DNA from: Chrysogorgia sp. JL179-B06
Lineage: Eukaryota > Cnidaria > Anthozoa > Scleralcyonacea > Chrysogorgiidae
Assembly: GCA_035772405.1 (NCBI GenBank)
Contig: JAYKKM010000250.1
Span: 1,184,001 to 1,248,000 of the forward strand
Direction: 5' to 3'
DNA: 64,000 nt
Made by a program: the position numbers and the translations under genes. Positions 20,884 through 30,134 of the stretch are shown here, piece after piece (within the stretch, counting starts at the first letter, position 1; every line of letters starts with the position of its first letter). The notes below the pieces were generated by a model. It was not told the DNA's origin. It did not search any database and saw nothing but the letters and a program-made list of their open reading frames with translations.

Positions 20884-21197
20884 TTCGAATTTTAAAATAT
20901 TTCAAAAAGTGTAGAAGATATAATTTACATCTGGAATACAAGGTTGCCAACTTTGAACTTACAGTGACAGTAGTTTTTGGTGTTCCGACTGTGACGTAGC
21001 TCTATCAATTAGAGCCCAGGCCGAATAAAAACGGTATAGCTTTCAAAATGGCGCGATTTGGGCTGATTTGGCCAAGTTTGGAGCGCTGTTAATGGACGAG
21101 GATTTAATATTTTTGAGAAAAAATTTCGGGAAACATTTTCTTTTAACCTAAGTTATTTAAATATGTAAAGATCCCACAGGCCATAGAGGCACTTTAA

Positions 21198-21765
21198 CAA
21201 AATTGAGGAGAGCCTCTTACAGGAGGATGAAGCTGAATATGTTAGTAATGGTCATAAGAACTGGCCTCTTATCCGAAGACATGTCTATTTGATCGAAGGC
21301 TACTGCAAAAAGAATTTCAGAGGCAAAATCCCCCCAAAACACAAACTTTCCGAAATTTTGAGAAGTGCCATGAACGAAAGACAAACAAGTACTATTACTA
21401 GCATCAAACAAGCGAAGTCGGCGAGAGGAAATCCTGCAAAGCAAATTCTCGAAAGGTGTGGTGTTGATTTCCCACTTCGACCACTTGATTGTGAAACAGA
21501 ACCTGCAAAATCTTCTATTTACCGATGTGCCCCTGGCAATGAAGTTGAAGAAAAGGAACAGCTTGATATGGTCCTCAAGCAAAGTATGTTTGCCACTGCC
21601 AGTAGTGACTGTACCCAATCGTCTATAGAACCTCAACAGACAGTTTTTTATCAACCAGTTTTATCACGAGCTTTTCATAGCAGACTTGCAAACTATCCGA
21701 CAGTACCCAACAGGGAATATTTTAAGGAATTTTTATCACTGCACAAAGAGCTGAAAAAGGCATAA
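21198..21765 (+). pseudogene. PB1/zinc-knuckle protein gene, second part
   Basis: When one TTAA copy and the Kolobok are ignored, the codons at 16650 run in frame into this segment (V-N-K-I-E-E-S), continuing the coiled coil. Then follow NWPLIRRHVYLIEGYCKKNF, KHKLSEILRSAMNERQTST and PVLSRAFHSRLANYPTVPN, ending at a stop at 21763-21765. The combined protein would be about 475 residues. No domain was recognised in this half. The stop is followed within 25 bp by a Kolobok-type MITE. Confidence 0.7.
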
Positions 21766-21789
21766 AATCTAACTTCAGTAGCACGTTAA

Positions 21790-22266
21790 AGTGCACCTGA
21801 CATCAAAATTTTTTATTGTCTTATTTGGAAGAACTTTTAAAATGATAAAGTAACTTATTTTGAAGATTTTCGTTTCTTCGCTTTCTTTTTGAGATATATC
21901 AGTTTGTTTGATATGCAAATGTCCGGAATTTACGTCACACATGCATAATGACTTATTGGAGAAATGTGTGTATCTCTTTCATTCTCGAACGAAATCATTT
22001 AAAATTGAGAGGATTGGTGTTGTGGGAGAAACACGCACACGTGTTATTCACACTTTAGTGTTTTTATTTGATGAACGCAAAGATATATAACATTCTCTAA
22101 TAACTCATTATGCACGTGTGACGTAAATTCCGTACATTTGCATAGCAAACAAACTGATATATCTCAAAAAGAAAGCGAAGAAACGAAAATCTTCAAAATA
22201 AGTTACTTTATCATTTTAAAAGTTCTTCCAAATAAGACAATAACATTTTTTGATGTCAGGTGCACT
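21790..22266. mobile_element. Kolobok-type MITE, 477 bp, TTAA duplication
   Basis: About 170-bp inverted repeats starting AGTGCACCTGACATC, flanked by TTAA at 21786-21789 and 22267-22270. The terminal AGTGC is shared with the autonomous Kolobok nearby. No coding capacity. Confidence 0.85.
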
Positions 22267-22938
22267 TTAAGCAGCGATGGAGCACTGAGTAGCTAGCTCG
22301 GTAATCAACTAGTCGCACTGTCATAGTATACATAAGCATGAGCCCTCCTGTTCCCAATTTTTAATGAGTTAATCCCTTTCGCACAGCATACATTCGCATT
22401 TTCAAAATAACAATGGTCAAACAGTAGCACACGGGCACAGAGCCACAAATGCATCGACCTGAGAGAAGCCTCAAGCATGTTATATGGGGTTGGCATCGTT
22501 GGGTAGCCCGGCTAAATAGTGAGAACACTAGCGTTTTGTTTATTATGGCGGTAGGGCCTGCTATAGTAGCTATACTCATGTACAGGTATCTTGAAAGTTG
22601 AAATGCCAGAAATGGTAGAAAATAGTTTTCTGGTCTGTAAGGGCATAATCAGAAGATAATGGACCATGATCGATTGACTTATCGTCTTATTTGTGTATTT
22701 GCTAATTTAAATTTTGATATTTATTCCAACGAATGTAGTATGTACTGTGCCTTTGAACATAATTTCTGATGCAATCCTTTCACGAATAACACCCATTCTT
22801 AAATATTAAAGGACAATGTACCACTGCACAAAATTGCGTTTATCACTGCACAAATCTCATTTATCACTGCACAAATTGGTTATCACTGCGCGTTAAAATA
22901 ATCCCTGGTACCCAACGTTTATAACCCATTTATCAAAT
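22267..22938. repeat. Spacer with TATCACTGCACAAA direct repeats
   Basis: No gene is visible. Four copies of TATCACTGC(A/G)C lie at about 22818-22890, spaced 17-25 bp apart. Confidence 0.5.
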
Positions 22939-23166
22939 ATGAGTGAACAATCTCTTCCTAGTAGCAGCAGCCCAGCTGACACAGCTTTTGCTTTAAACAC
23001 GCCCGTTCAATTACCAACGATGCCTGTGTTCGCTATGCCTATTGAGCCTATGGTGATAACAGAGTCAGCAGAACAGCATGTTGAAACTGTACCTGTTTAT
23101 CGTGGAGAAGATGATAATGAAACAGCTCAGTTATTGTTGTCTTTTAGAAACTCTTTTAGCCAATAA
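22939..23166 (+). CDS. Short unrecognised ORF, 75 codons
   Basis: A complete small frame, Ser/Pro-rich at the start (SEQSLPSSSSPADT) and acidic later (VYRGEDDNETAQLLLSFRNS). It lies in the interior of the large element after the MITE. No domain was recognised. It could be a late exon or the 3' part of an accessory gene, or chance. No splice sites decide this. Confidence 0.25.
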   Translation: MSEQSLPSSSSPADTAFALNTPVQLPTMPVFAMPIEPMVITESAEQHVETVPVYRGEDDNETAQLLLSFRNSFSQ

Positions 23167-23638
23167 GACAATAGACAATAGTAAGCACAAAGAGGTCATG
23201 ATAAAAACGACTTAAAAGACGTTGTGGTTGTCATGAACAGTTAATGTACTAAACTTGTTTTGTTCCTATTTGATGTTTTGTTTAATATTAAAAATGTATT
23301 TTTGACTTTTGCCTGTCTGTCACAATCGAAGTTCACACAGTCTGTCGCAATGTCAATGACAATCGCGCTGTCAAAAGGTAGTATACTATATCTGTACAAA
23401 TGAAATGACAGTTAGCCGATTTTCTCAAGAATTTATCGTCAAAGATACTAGTAAGTGATATGCGCCAAAATGTCATTGTAAATATATAGCTTTGACGATT
23501 TCTGAAAAGAACACACGTTGCTGACAGCGTGCTCTGTGAACTTCGCAAAGTTTCGAACCGCGAGTTGAAAAGTAATCTGAAACCGACAATAATACTAAAG
23601 TATAACTGAGACTGAACGTAAAAGTTAAAAAAAAGTGA

Positions 23639-24455
23639 TTTACCGCCATTTGCAATTGAGTGTGCACCGCGCGTTAATTAACTTGATGTTTACTCAATGA
23701 AACTCGACGTTGTCAAGGACAAACCCGTTGTTGTCAAGGACAAAGCTTCGGTTTTGTCGTTCGTTACCAAAATTAAAATCACGTTACAAAGTTCAGCTTT
23801 GCGCAATTTATACTTTAGAAACGAATTTTAAACCAAAACCGCGCGTAGTAATCAATTTTAACGACCGTGGGAAACTCCCGCTATAGTTTGGGTCTTCAGT
23901 TCACGCTCGAATGACATATCAAATAATTAAAAATATATTGCAAAACCTTTATTTCAAGATATCTCTGTGTATAAACAGGATGACGATAAACGAAATAATC
24001 AAAATAACCAACAAAACTATTACCTAGCTAAATTTCAATGAAATATGTTCATGTTTCATCGCAATCCGCGACCTTCAAAGAATAAATAACACAACAGTAG
24101 TTCTCAAACTCATTAATAATTTATTTAATCAGTGTTTAGAAATCGGAGGAAGATGACAGTCAAATTTACCAAAGTTTGAGTCGATTTTCTTTTAAAATAT
24201 TGATTCGTTTGAGAAGCTATATCCAACACCTCGTTAAACACGAGTCAAGCTGGTAGTTAAAAAAGCTCATAGTGTTCAACCTCGTGTTCAACCTGAAAAC
24301 TTTGTAATGTGATTTTAATTTTGGTAACGAACGACAAAACCGCGCGTTGAGAAGCGTAGTTAAAGCTTTGTCCGGCCTTGACAACATCGAGTTTCATTGA
24401 GTAAACATCAAGTTAATTAACGCACGATGCACACTCAATTGCAAATGGCGGTAAA
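23639..24455. mobile_element. MITE with ~150-bp TIRs, TTTACCGCC ends
   Basis: Left (23639-23790) and right (24305-24455) arms are inverted copies. They start TTTACCGCCATTTGCAATTG and include TTAATTAACTTGATG and TTTTGTCGTTCGTTACC. The flanking bases do not give a clear duplication, so the superfamily is unknown. No coding capacity. Confidence 0.8.
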
Positions 24456-24667
24456 GTAAAACGAGTTATTGCATTTCATATGATATTAAATTTGAACCAA
24501 ATGCCAAATGTGGCATTTTTATTACTGACACTGTATATATATAAAACTATCAGTACTCAAGTACAGTATAATATTACAGGTATATACATTTACAAGAAGA
24601 AAATGTACAATATACATAAAACGTCCATGCAGTCCCGGCTTTAATATTATGGAATTTTACTCAAAAT

Positions 24668-25736
24668 TCACTCAGGGAACAGGTACAACGTCGTCCGGTA
24701 GTAACCTGCCATGTCTGTGGAAGTTATTGTTTCAATAGCGTCCATTACAGCCAGTTTAAGATTTTCGTGTACAGCATCAGAAAGTGCACCGTTAAGTTTT
24801 GTTTTTACTTTGGCAAAGCACATTTCAATTGGATTGAGGTCGGGAGAATAGGTGGGAGTGAAAATGAGCTCTACTCCCATGTCTTCAAGGTATTCCTCTA
24901 AAATATTCCCCCCATCATAGTGGTGAACAGCGCAGTTGTCCATGACAATAATATCCCCTACTTCAATGGCTGGGCGTCCAGACAACGGGTTAGTAGCTTC
25001 CGATGCTTCAGCAAAGAAATTCAAAAACTCAATGGTATCAGTAGCACCATCTACGAGATTAAAGTACACTGGTCCTTCCAAAGACGCCAATAGGTTGAGG
25101 CTAATATTCGGAGACTCCATTTTACGTATTACCTCGACACATCGTTGTCCAACAGCAGCATGGCCATAGCGACGTGTGCCTATGTCTGGAGTTTTGACCC
25201 CTGATTCATCAAAGAATTTTATTTTCTTCGGGTTTTTCGACGAGAGATAGTTTATAAATAATTGTGTATAGAGCATGTTTTCTTCGGTAAAGCGTTCCCT
25301 CGCAACATGTGTGATACGTTTCCGTGAGTAGCGTTGCCCTGATAAAAGCTTGCTTTTTATTGCTCGCGATATCGACGATATAGAAATATCGCCTCCGACG
25401 TCTCCAAAATCTTCCAACATAGAGTAAAGCTCGCTAAGTGAAACAGATCCTTTGGTCTTCTTAAGAGTTTCGATTAATTCAAGATCTACTGCAAAAATCT
25501 CCACCGCGCTGAAGAGGACCTTCCGCTATATCGGTACAGAATCGTCGCCAGATTTTGGACACGGTGTTTCCACTCACTTGAACTTCGTTCGCAATCGCCG
25601 TATACGTGGTAGGCATCTGCTCAGAAATCCTGTCTCCCCCCGCGGCAAGACATTTATCGATTATAAGGCGTCGAAGATCACCTTCTATAGCTTTTCCATT
25701 TCTAAAAGTTCTTCCCGATTTGTTCACTTGATACAT
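24668..25736 (-). pseudogene. IS630/Tc1-type transposase, DD37E
   Basis: Starts at ATG 25736, eight bases after another ATG at the TIR edge. An N-terminal helix-turn-helix (IIDKCLA, YTAIANEVQVSGNTVSKIWR) is followed by a frame change near 25490 at the T-run of GGAGATTTTTGC. The second frame (25504-24668) carries a second helix region (VSLSELYSMLEDFG), then IKFFDESGVKT (first Asp), IIVMDNCAVHH (second Asp) and YSPDLNPIEMCF (Glu). There are 37 residues between the second Asp and the Glu. The C-terminus LYLFPE is intact. A single 1-nt slip is the only obvious lesion. It cuts and rejoins DNA at the TIRs in the family's usual scheme. Confidence 0.82.
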
Positions 25737-25942
25737 ACTTTCATTTTGTCACTGGTTCGTCGGAACTTGTTGTCGAAACGTCAAAACGTGTGGGCATGAC
25801 CATGCGAAACTTCGCTGAAGTAATGGCAAACGTTGATTGGTTTGACGTTGAAACGTCAACGATTTCCGGTCAAACCTGAACTTTTGAAACGTAAACAAAC
25901 ATGTTACAAATCGCACGCCTAATGGTAGCTTGCAAACAGCAG
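25737..25942 (-). repeat. Right 206-bp TIR of the IS630/Tc1-like element
   Basis: Inverted copy of 15596-15801, ending CAGCAG before the TA at 25943-25944. Its inner edge is the transposase start region. Confidence 0.9.
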
Positions 25943-26052
25943 TACATGTCAAACAAAAAGGACTGTGACACATTGTATTTATGTATATTGCAATTATGAG
26001 TATTTGTACATGTTATTGCCATGCATCATTTACATTAGGATTAGGTAGGTTT

Positions 26053-26747
26053 CATTCAGAACAGGCTTGGACTGTGTCGCAGAACTCTTCAATCAAAGTC
26101 TCTGCACGCGTCGCTGGCTCTCACGATCAAATGGGACTGTATCTTTCAGTTCAATCTTTTATTATGACATACAGATAACTTCTACAAACGATCGGTTACA
26201 CACTCTTATACTTATACTAATCGTAACACTCTGTTGCACGGTCGTGTGCACACTCAATTGACGGTCAACTCCGTCCACTCTACATCAACAGCAATTCTTG
26301 CTTTCACTTCAACTCTCACTTCGACTTCTCCCTCAACACTCATCATGCACTCTTATTTATATTGTAACCAATAGGAAGATATTTGTTCCAAGGTCACTCT
26401 AGGTCACACATCTAGAAAACAACTCACACGTAGTTCCTAATTTCTTCCCACAATAACCTCTTTCCTTTGCGCACTTCCTACGAAGGCGCGCGTCAGTTCT
26501 TTCCTGTTATTGTGGTCTGCTAATCTGTAAAAGTTCCCTTTCCTACTTATATTAATCTACTTTTTACATGACTTGTTTACCGTGCTCTAATGAGTAATGT
26601 TCTGGTCTTTTCTTAACTAATACATGTTTTACCTTGATCTATAATTAATTAACTAAATTACAATGAAAATACTAATATTTCCCAACAGACTGGCCATTTT
26701 GTGCTGGCACAATATGGCGCAATGGCCAGTCCAAGCCTGATTCAGAA
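26053..26747. repeat. Hairpin target split by the solo LTR
   Basis: The left flank (ATTCAGAACAGGCTTGGACT) and the right flank (AGTCCAAGCCTGATTCAGAA) are inverted copies. With the LTR and one GACTG removed, the site is a stem of about 27 bp around a loop near 26700-26722 (GACTGGCCATT ... AATGGCCAGTC). Confidence 0.75.
26075..26687 (-). mobile_element. Solo LTR, 613 bp
   Basis: On the minus strand it begins TGTTGGGAAATA and ends TTCTGCGACA, the TG...CA ends of an LTR. Both sides carry the 5-bp duplication GACTG (26070-26074 and 26688-26692). A TATA-like ATATAAATAAGAG (minus strand, about 26355) and a polyadenylation signal AATAAA (about 26160) are spaced as in a promoter-bearing LTR. No internal retroviral-type genes remain, so it is the product of LTR-LTR recombination. 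Confidence 0.85.
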
Positions 26748-27893
26748 TATATAACAAGGGCGTGTGAAAAATAACATTAAAAAATTTCCAGGGAAATTGC
26801 ATTGGCTGCAATAATACAGCAGCAGGGGGTGCCAAAGGAATGGCAAACCTCTAGGGGGTCCCTCTGATCATTTTTATGCTCCCTGCCTTGCTGGAAAATG
26901 TTTAGAGTCTCTGATATTGTATTTCTGGCGTTTGGAGGAGTTCTGAGGGTTATAAAATACCATGTAAAAATAATAAAATACCCAAATACAAATATGATAT
27001 TTAACAGGATAATATTTAAATACAAAGGACCTATTGTTGTACTATGCAATTGCAAAGTTATTTAATTTATAGAATATTTGTAATTGATTTATATTCAGAT
27101 TTCATATTGTGTGTACTCAACTAATTATTACTCACACTATACAGCATTATAAGCTTGATTATTACTTTTCTAAAACTGTGGTTTCAAATTTACAACAGGG
27201 GAGATATTTTCCAGGCGAATGTGGGCAAATGCTCCACACCCACCCCCACCCCCCACACTAATTAATAATATATATTTGAGATATGAGTATAATACCTGTA
27301 CTACTGCAATGGGCAATAAGACAATCGCAATGCACGACTACATACTACATAGTGTACAGATCAGTCTCGACAAGATAGTTCAAACGTCAGCAGATACTTA
27401 AAATATTTCGTCCCTCATATCAGCAAAAGTTGCATCTTCCTACAATCGATTATGGATCACTTCTGGATCATCTGTACACCAATATTCCAGATGAATACGT
27501 TACAAGTGGAATATATGAATCGTATTTTTCATACCACAAACCGATGTGGTGTGCCTTAAAATAGATGAGACATGCATACATATAATATATACATCATATA
27601 ATGTTCGCTTCATAATATGTCTTACACACAGGTTAAAAGTTAAAAAGTTTAGAAACTACCAAACGTAATTTTAGACTGCAATGTGATCTTCAGGGTTCAA
27701 ATTGACCATTAACTAACCTTCGGCACAGCTGCAAAGCTGAGTAATCAAGCCGTAAACCTTAATTCCTACAACCTGTTAACAAACATCTTTTGTATACTAT
27801 AATAAAATTGTCGTATATTATGTAATAAAAGATTGGTGGTAGCATATAGGAAACGAGACCATTTGGTTGCGTTATAAAACAACCCATGGTTGT
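26748..27893. other. No gene seen
   Basis: Only short, unconvincing frames. A poly-C tract lies at about 27239-27256. Confidence 0.5.
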
Positions 27894-28006
27894 AAGCGAG
27901 CGAGCCTTGCAAGCGAGCCTTGCAAGCGAGCGAGCGAGCCTTGCAAGCGAGCGAGCGAGCCTTCAATCAATATTTGAGCGAGCGAGCCTTCAATCAATAT
28001 TTAACC
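27894..28006 (+). repeat. GCGAGCGAGCCTTGCAA minisatellite
   Basis: Variable units built from GCGAGC, CCTTGCAA and CCTTCAATCAATATTT, with the last unit type present twice. The array is internally shuffled rather than a clean repeat. Confidence 0.85.
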
Positions 28007-28119
28007 GTTTTCAATTCTGAAAACAGATTTGGAATTAGTGAGTCTAAATACATAACACACGTACCTATTATATTACGCAAACTTGTATACCCTTCGTAAA
28101 CACCTTTATGTAGTTCGTC

Positions 28120-28410
28120 CATAGTCAATCGAGAGATGGTCTGGAAACTCAGCTAAAGTCTTTGTTGTATCTTTTTGTTCGTCTTTATGCAATTTTGTGC
28201 ACGGTCACTGAAGCTATTGTATTTTAGTATAATGAAGCAATCATCCAATAGAATCGTTTGGGTTTAATCGCTCAACCGTGTTTTTTAAACATTAATAAAC
28301 CTAAAACAAAGGATGTGCACGGTGTAAGGTACGGTTCAACATCAAAACGTAGCTCATCATAGTCGCTTTGAAGCTTGCCGAGTTTCCAGACCATATCTCG
28401 ATTGACTATG
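28120..28410. mobile_element. 291-bp MITE of the P-like family
   Basis: Inverted ends starting CATAGTCAATCG and containing ATGGTCTGGAAACTC resemble the ends of the P-like element at 39523-46375. Perfect 7-bp duplications GTTCGTC flank it (28113-28119 and 28411-28417). GTGCACGGT occurs subterminally at about 28197 and 28315, and also near both ends of the large element. Confidence 0.8.
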
Positions 28411-28527
28411 GTTCGTCAGATCAACGAATCGATAATGGCCGCTGCATTTCTAATCAAATATGGTCCCGACTCAACGGATCACCCAAAACGACATTTTACT
28501 ACCTTATAAGGAGTTACCCTACCATGT

Positions 28528-28646
28528 GTGTGTCTGTGTGTCTGTCTGTCTGTCTGTCTGTATGTATGTATATATAGTGCGAAATGAGTCCCTGCCACAG
28601 CGAGATTATCACCCTCTCTTGCGAGGGGAATATATATATATATATA
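28528..28646 (+). repeat. Microsatellites (TGTC)n/(TGTA)n and (AT)n
   Basis: A run of GTGT, TGTC and TGTA units at 28528-28575, and an AT run at 28631-28646. Confidence 0.85.
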
Positions 28647-30030
28647 AAAATTGAACCGTTCACTGTCTTAGGTAATGGCTAAGTTTCTGGTGACTAGAGC
28701 ACTCTTGTCACTTTTCTCATTCTATATCAATGTCACTGTCTCCTTCGTGGTCCGAGTCTAACAGCTGAAGAATGGGGTATGTCTTCGGTGGCGGCATCTT
28801 CCATAATCTCGTTTAGTTGAAGTTCTGCGAAGGCGAGCTGTCTGTTGAGCTTTTCTTCTGTCGCCATAGTTTATATTATTACTGTCAAAAGTTGCTTTCG
28901 TTCGTATAGTAGTTATAACAATTATCGCTCAGTTTCTTTAATATTAAACAATGCGTACACGACCCGCACCGTCAACAAATCCAAAATAATTTCTTGTTCA
29001 GGAATATTAAATGTGTAATCACTTCATGAAAACGTTTTAATCAAGTACCTGTAGTTTACTTGTCAGTTTCTTCCTCGCCACTTCTAGTGTGGGGAATCTT
29101 CGGTCTCTCACTTAATCAGCCTCGCCGCTTTGAAATTCCGTGTGACACCAGACAACTCTCCTTTTAGTTTCGTAGATTTATTTACACTATTTACATCTCG
29201 ATTTACATCAACTCTTTCTTCGATTATACCTTATCTCGCCACAAATATAAATATCAAGTTGAAGTGTCAAATCTCACTTAAATCGTCTGTCTTCGCCATG
29301 GCGACGGACTTGATTGACGTTCGCTAGATCTAAATATAGTTAGTTATTATTATATAGTAATGAATGTTAACCGTTTTCTATATCTTATTCTTGAGCTGAG
29401 AAATACATGTAGTGCAGGCACGGATCTAGACGGTGGCGAGCGTGGCTCGAGCCACAGTCAGAATTCGACGGGGAAAATAAATTATAACTTTATTCTGGTT
29501 TTGTTTTGCATTGTGAAAGTATCTGTAAGTTGCCCGCTTCATCCATAAAATATTAAAAACGCAATAAAACTCTGTTTATTCGAATTAATTTCACAAAAAC
29601 CTCAGCTACTTTCTCCGAACCGCGATATTTTACCGAACTCGTACCCAGACCTCTCTTAATGCGCGCGGTGTTTCGCGGCAGCGCCAAGCGCTCGCGGGAG
29701 CCACAAAATTTGGCCATTTCAGCCACAGGTAAATGGAATTGACCAATCGATGACCAGTATTTTTTTGCGGGAGCCACAGAAAGCAACTCTGAAAGTGGCT
29801 CAATTTTTGAAAATTCAAACTGACCAATCAATGGGCGAAAATGGGGGACTTCGTAGAGCCCAATGACGTGACCAGAGATTTCATTCGTGTGAGTGCAATG
29901 GCTGCTGTAAAGACAGAGTGATGGTGTTCTTCAACAGTTAGCCCAATTCCTTGGTGATCCGCAACAAGTGAATAATTTGCTCTTATTAAAACAACATTGC
30001 TATACCCATATTTTAGCCGAAGCAAAAAGA
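28647..30030. other. Mostly non-coding; short minus-strand ORF at 28866
   Basis: A 39-codon minus-strand frame starts at 28866 (MATEEKLNRQLAFAELQLNE) and could be a first coding exon, but no partner is visible. The repeated phrase GGAGCCACA at about 29697 and 29772 suggests an old repeat. Nothing else is supported. Confidence 0.35.
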
Positions 30031-30134
30031 ATGGCCGCTTTACTTCCCGGTCCACGGCTGTTCGTGTGCGACTTTTCGGCGAGACAGTTCCCTCATTATC
30101 ATAAAATACGGTCCTTAAATCGTATTCCAGTGAG
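30031..30134 (+). CDS. OTU-hAT fusion gene, exon 1
   Basis: A 104-nt exon from ATG 30031 (MAALLPGPRLFVCDFSARQF) to a consensus donor, GTAAGT at 30135. It ends two bases into an Arg codon. The acceptor at 31988-31989 supplies the third base, and the frame continues with TVANGNCLYNAC. The phase match across a 1.86 kb intron is the main evidence that this is the true start. No alternative ATG near the OTU motif has upstream context as good. The exon adds 34 residues before the OTU-like domain and contains no recognised motif. Confidence 0.65.

Larger units (their letters stand above)
16655..21193. mobile_element. Kolobok transposon, 4.54 kb, TTAA duplication
   Basis: Ends are 122-bp inverted repeats (16655-16776 and 21072-21193) starting AGTGCCTCTGTGGCCTGTGG, with a few mismatches. 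TTAA flanks both sides (16651-16654 and 21194-21197), the hallmark of Kolobok and piggyBac insertions. The content (THAP domain, DDE transposase, P2X7-type cysteine-rich domain) favours Kolobok. One gene reads left from the right end and another reads right from the left end. An internal segment, roughly 17.4-18.0 kb, is inverted. Confidence 0.85.
15596..25942. mobile_element. 10.3 kb IS630/Tc1-like transposon with two convergent genes
   Basis: The ends are a 206-bp inverted repeat (15596-15801 and 25737-25942), each starting CTGCTGTTTGCAAGC and flanked by TA at 15594-15595 and 25943-25944, the target duplication of Tc1/mariner/IS630 elements. The transposase gene starts at the inner edge of the right repeat and reads left. 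A PB1/zinc-knuckle gene starts inside the left repeat and reads right. The interior carries a Kolobok (16655-21193), a Kolobok-type MITE (21790-22266) and another MITE (23639-24455). Removing these leaves about 4.5 kb, a believable size for the original element. Both genes are frameshifted, so this copy is probably inactive. Confidence 0.85.

Noticed and set aside
21217..21654. Minus-strand frame of 145 codons
   Set aside because: It lies antisense to the second half of the PB1/zinc-knuckle gene, whose frame is confirmed by the Kolobok junction.
22800..22890. Possible CRISPR-like array
   Set aside because: Only four short, unevenly spaced repeats in a eukaryotic context; no array structure.
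23639..24455. TA or TTAA duplication for this MITE
   Set aside because: The flanks (GTGA and GTAA) do not match cleanly, so the superfamily was left open.
25470..25510. Intron joining the two transposase frames
   Set aside because: No GT donor with usable spacing; the only possible gap is about 16 nt, so a 1-nt slip is simpler.
25452..25799. Plus-strand frame of 115 codons
   Set aside because: Antisense to the helix-turn-helix part of the transposase.
29553..30055. Minus-strand frames near 29.5-30.0 kb
   Set aside because: No family resemblance, and overlapping the start region of the OTU-hAT gene on the plus strand.
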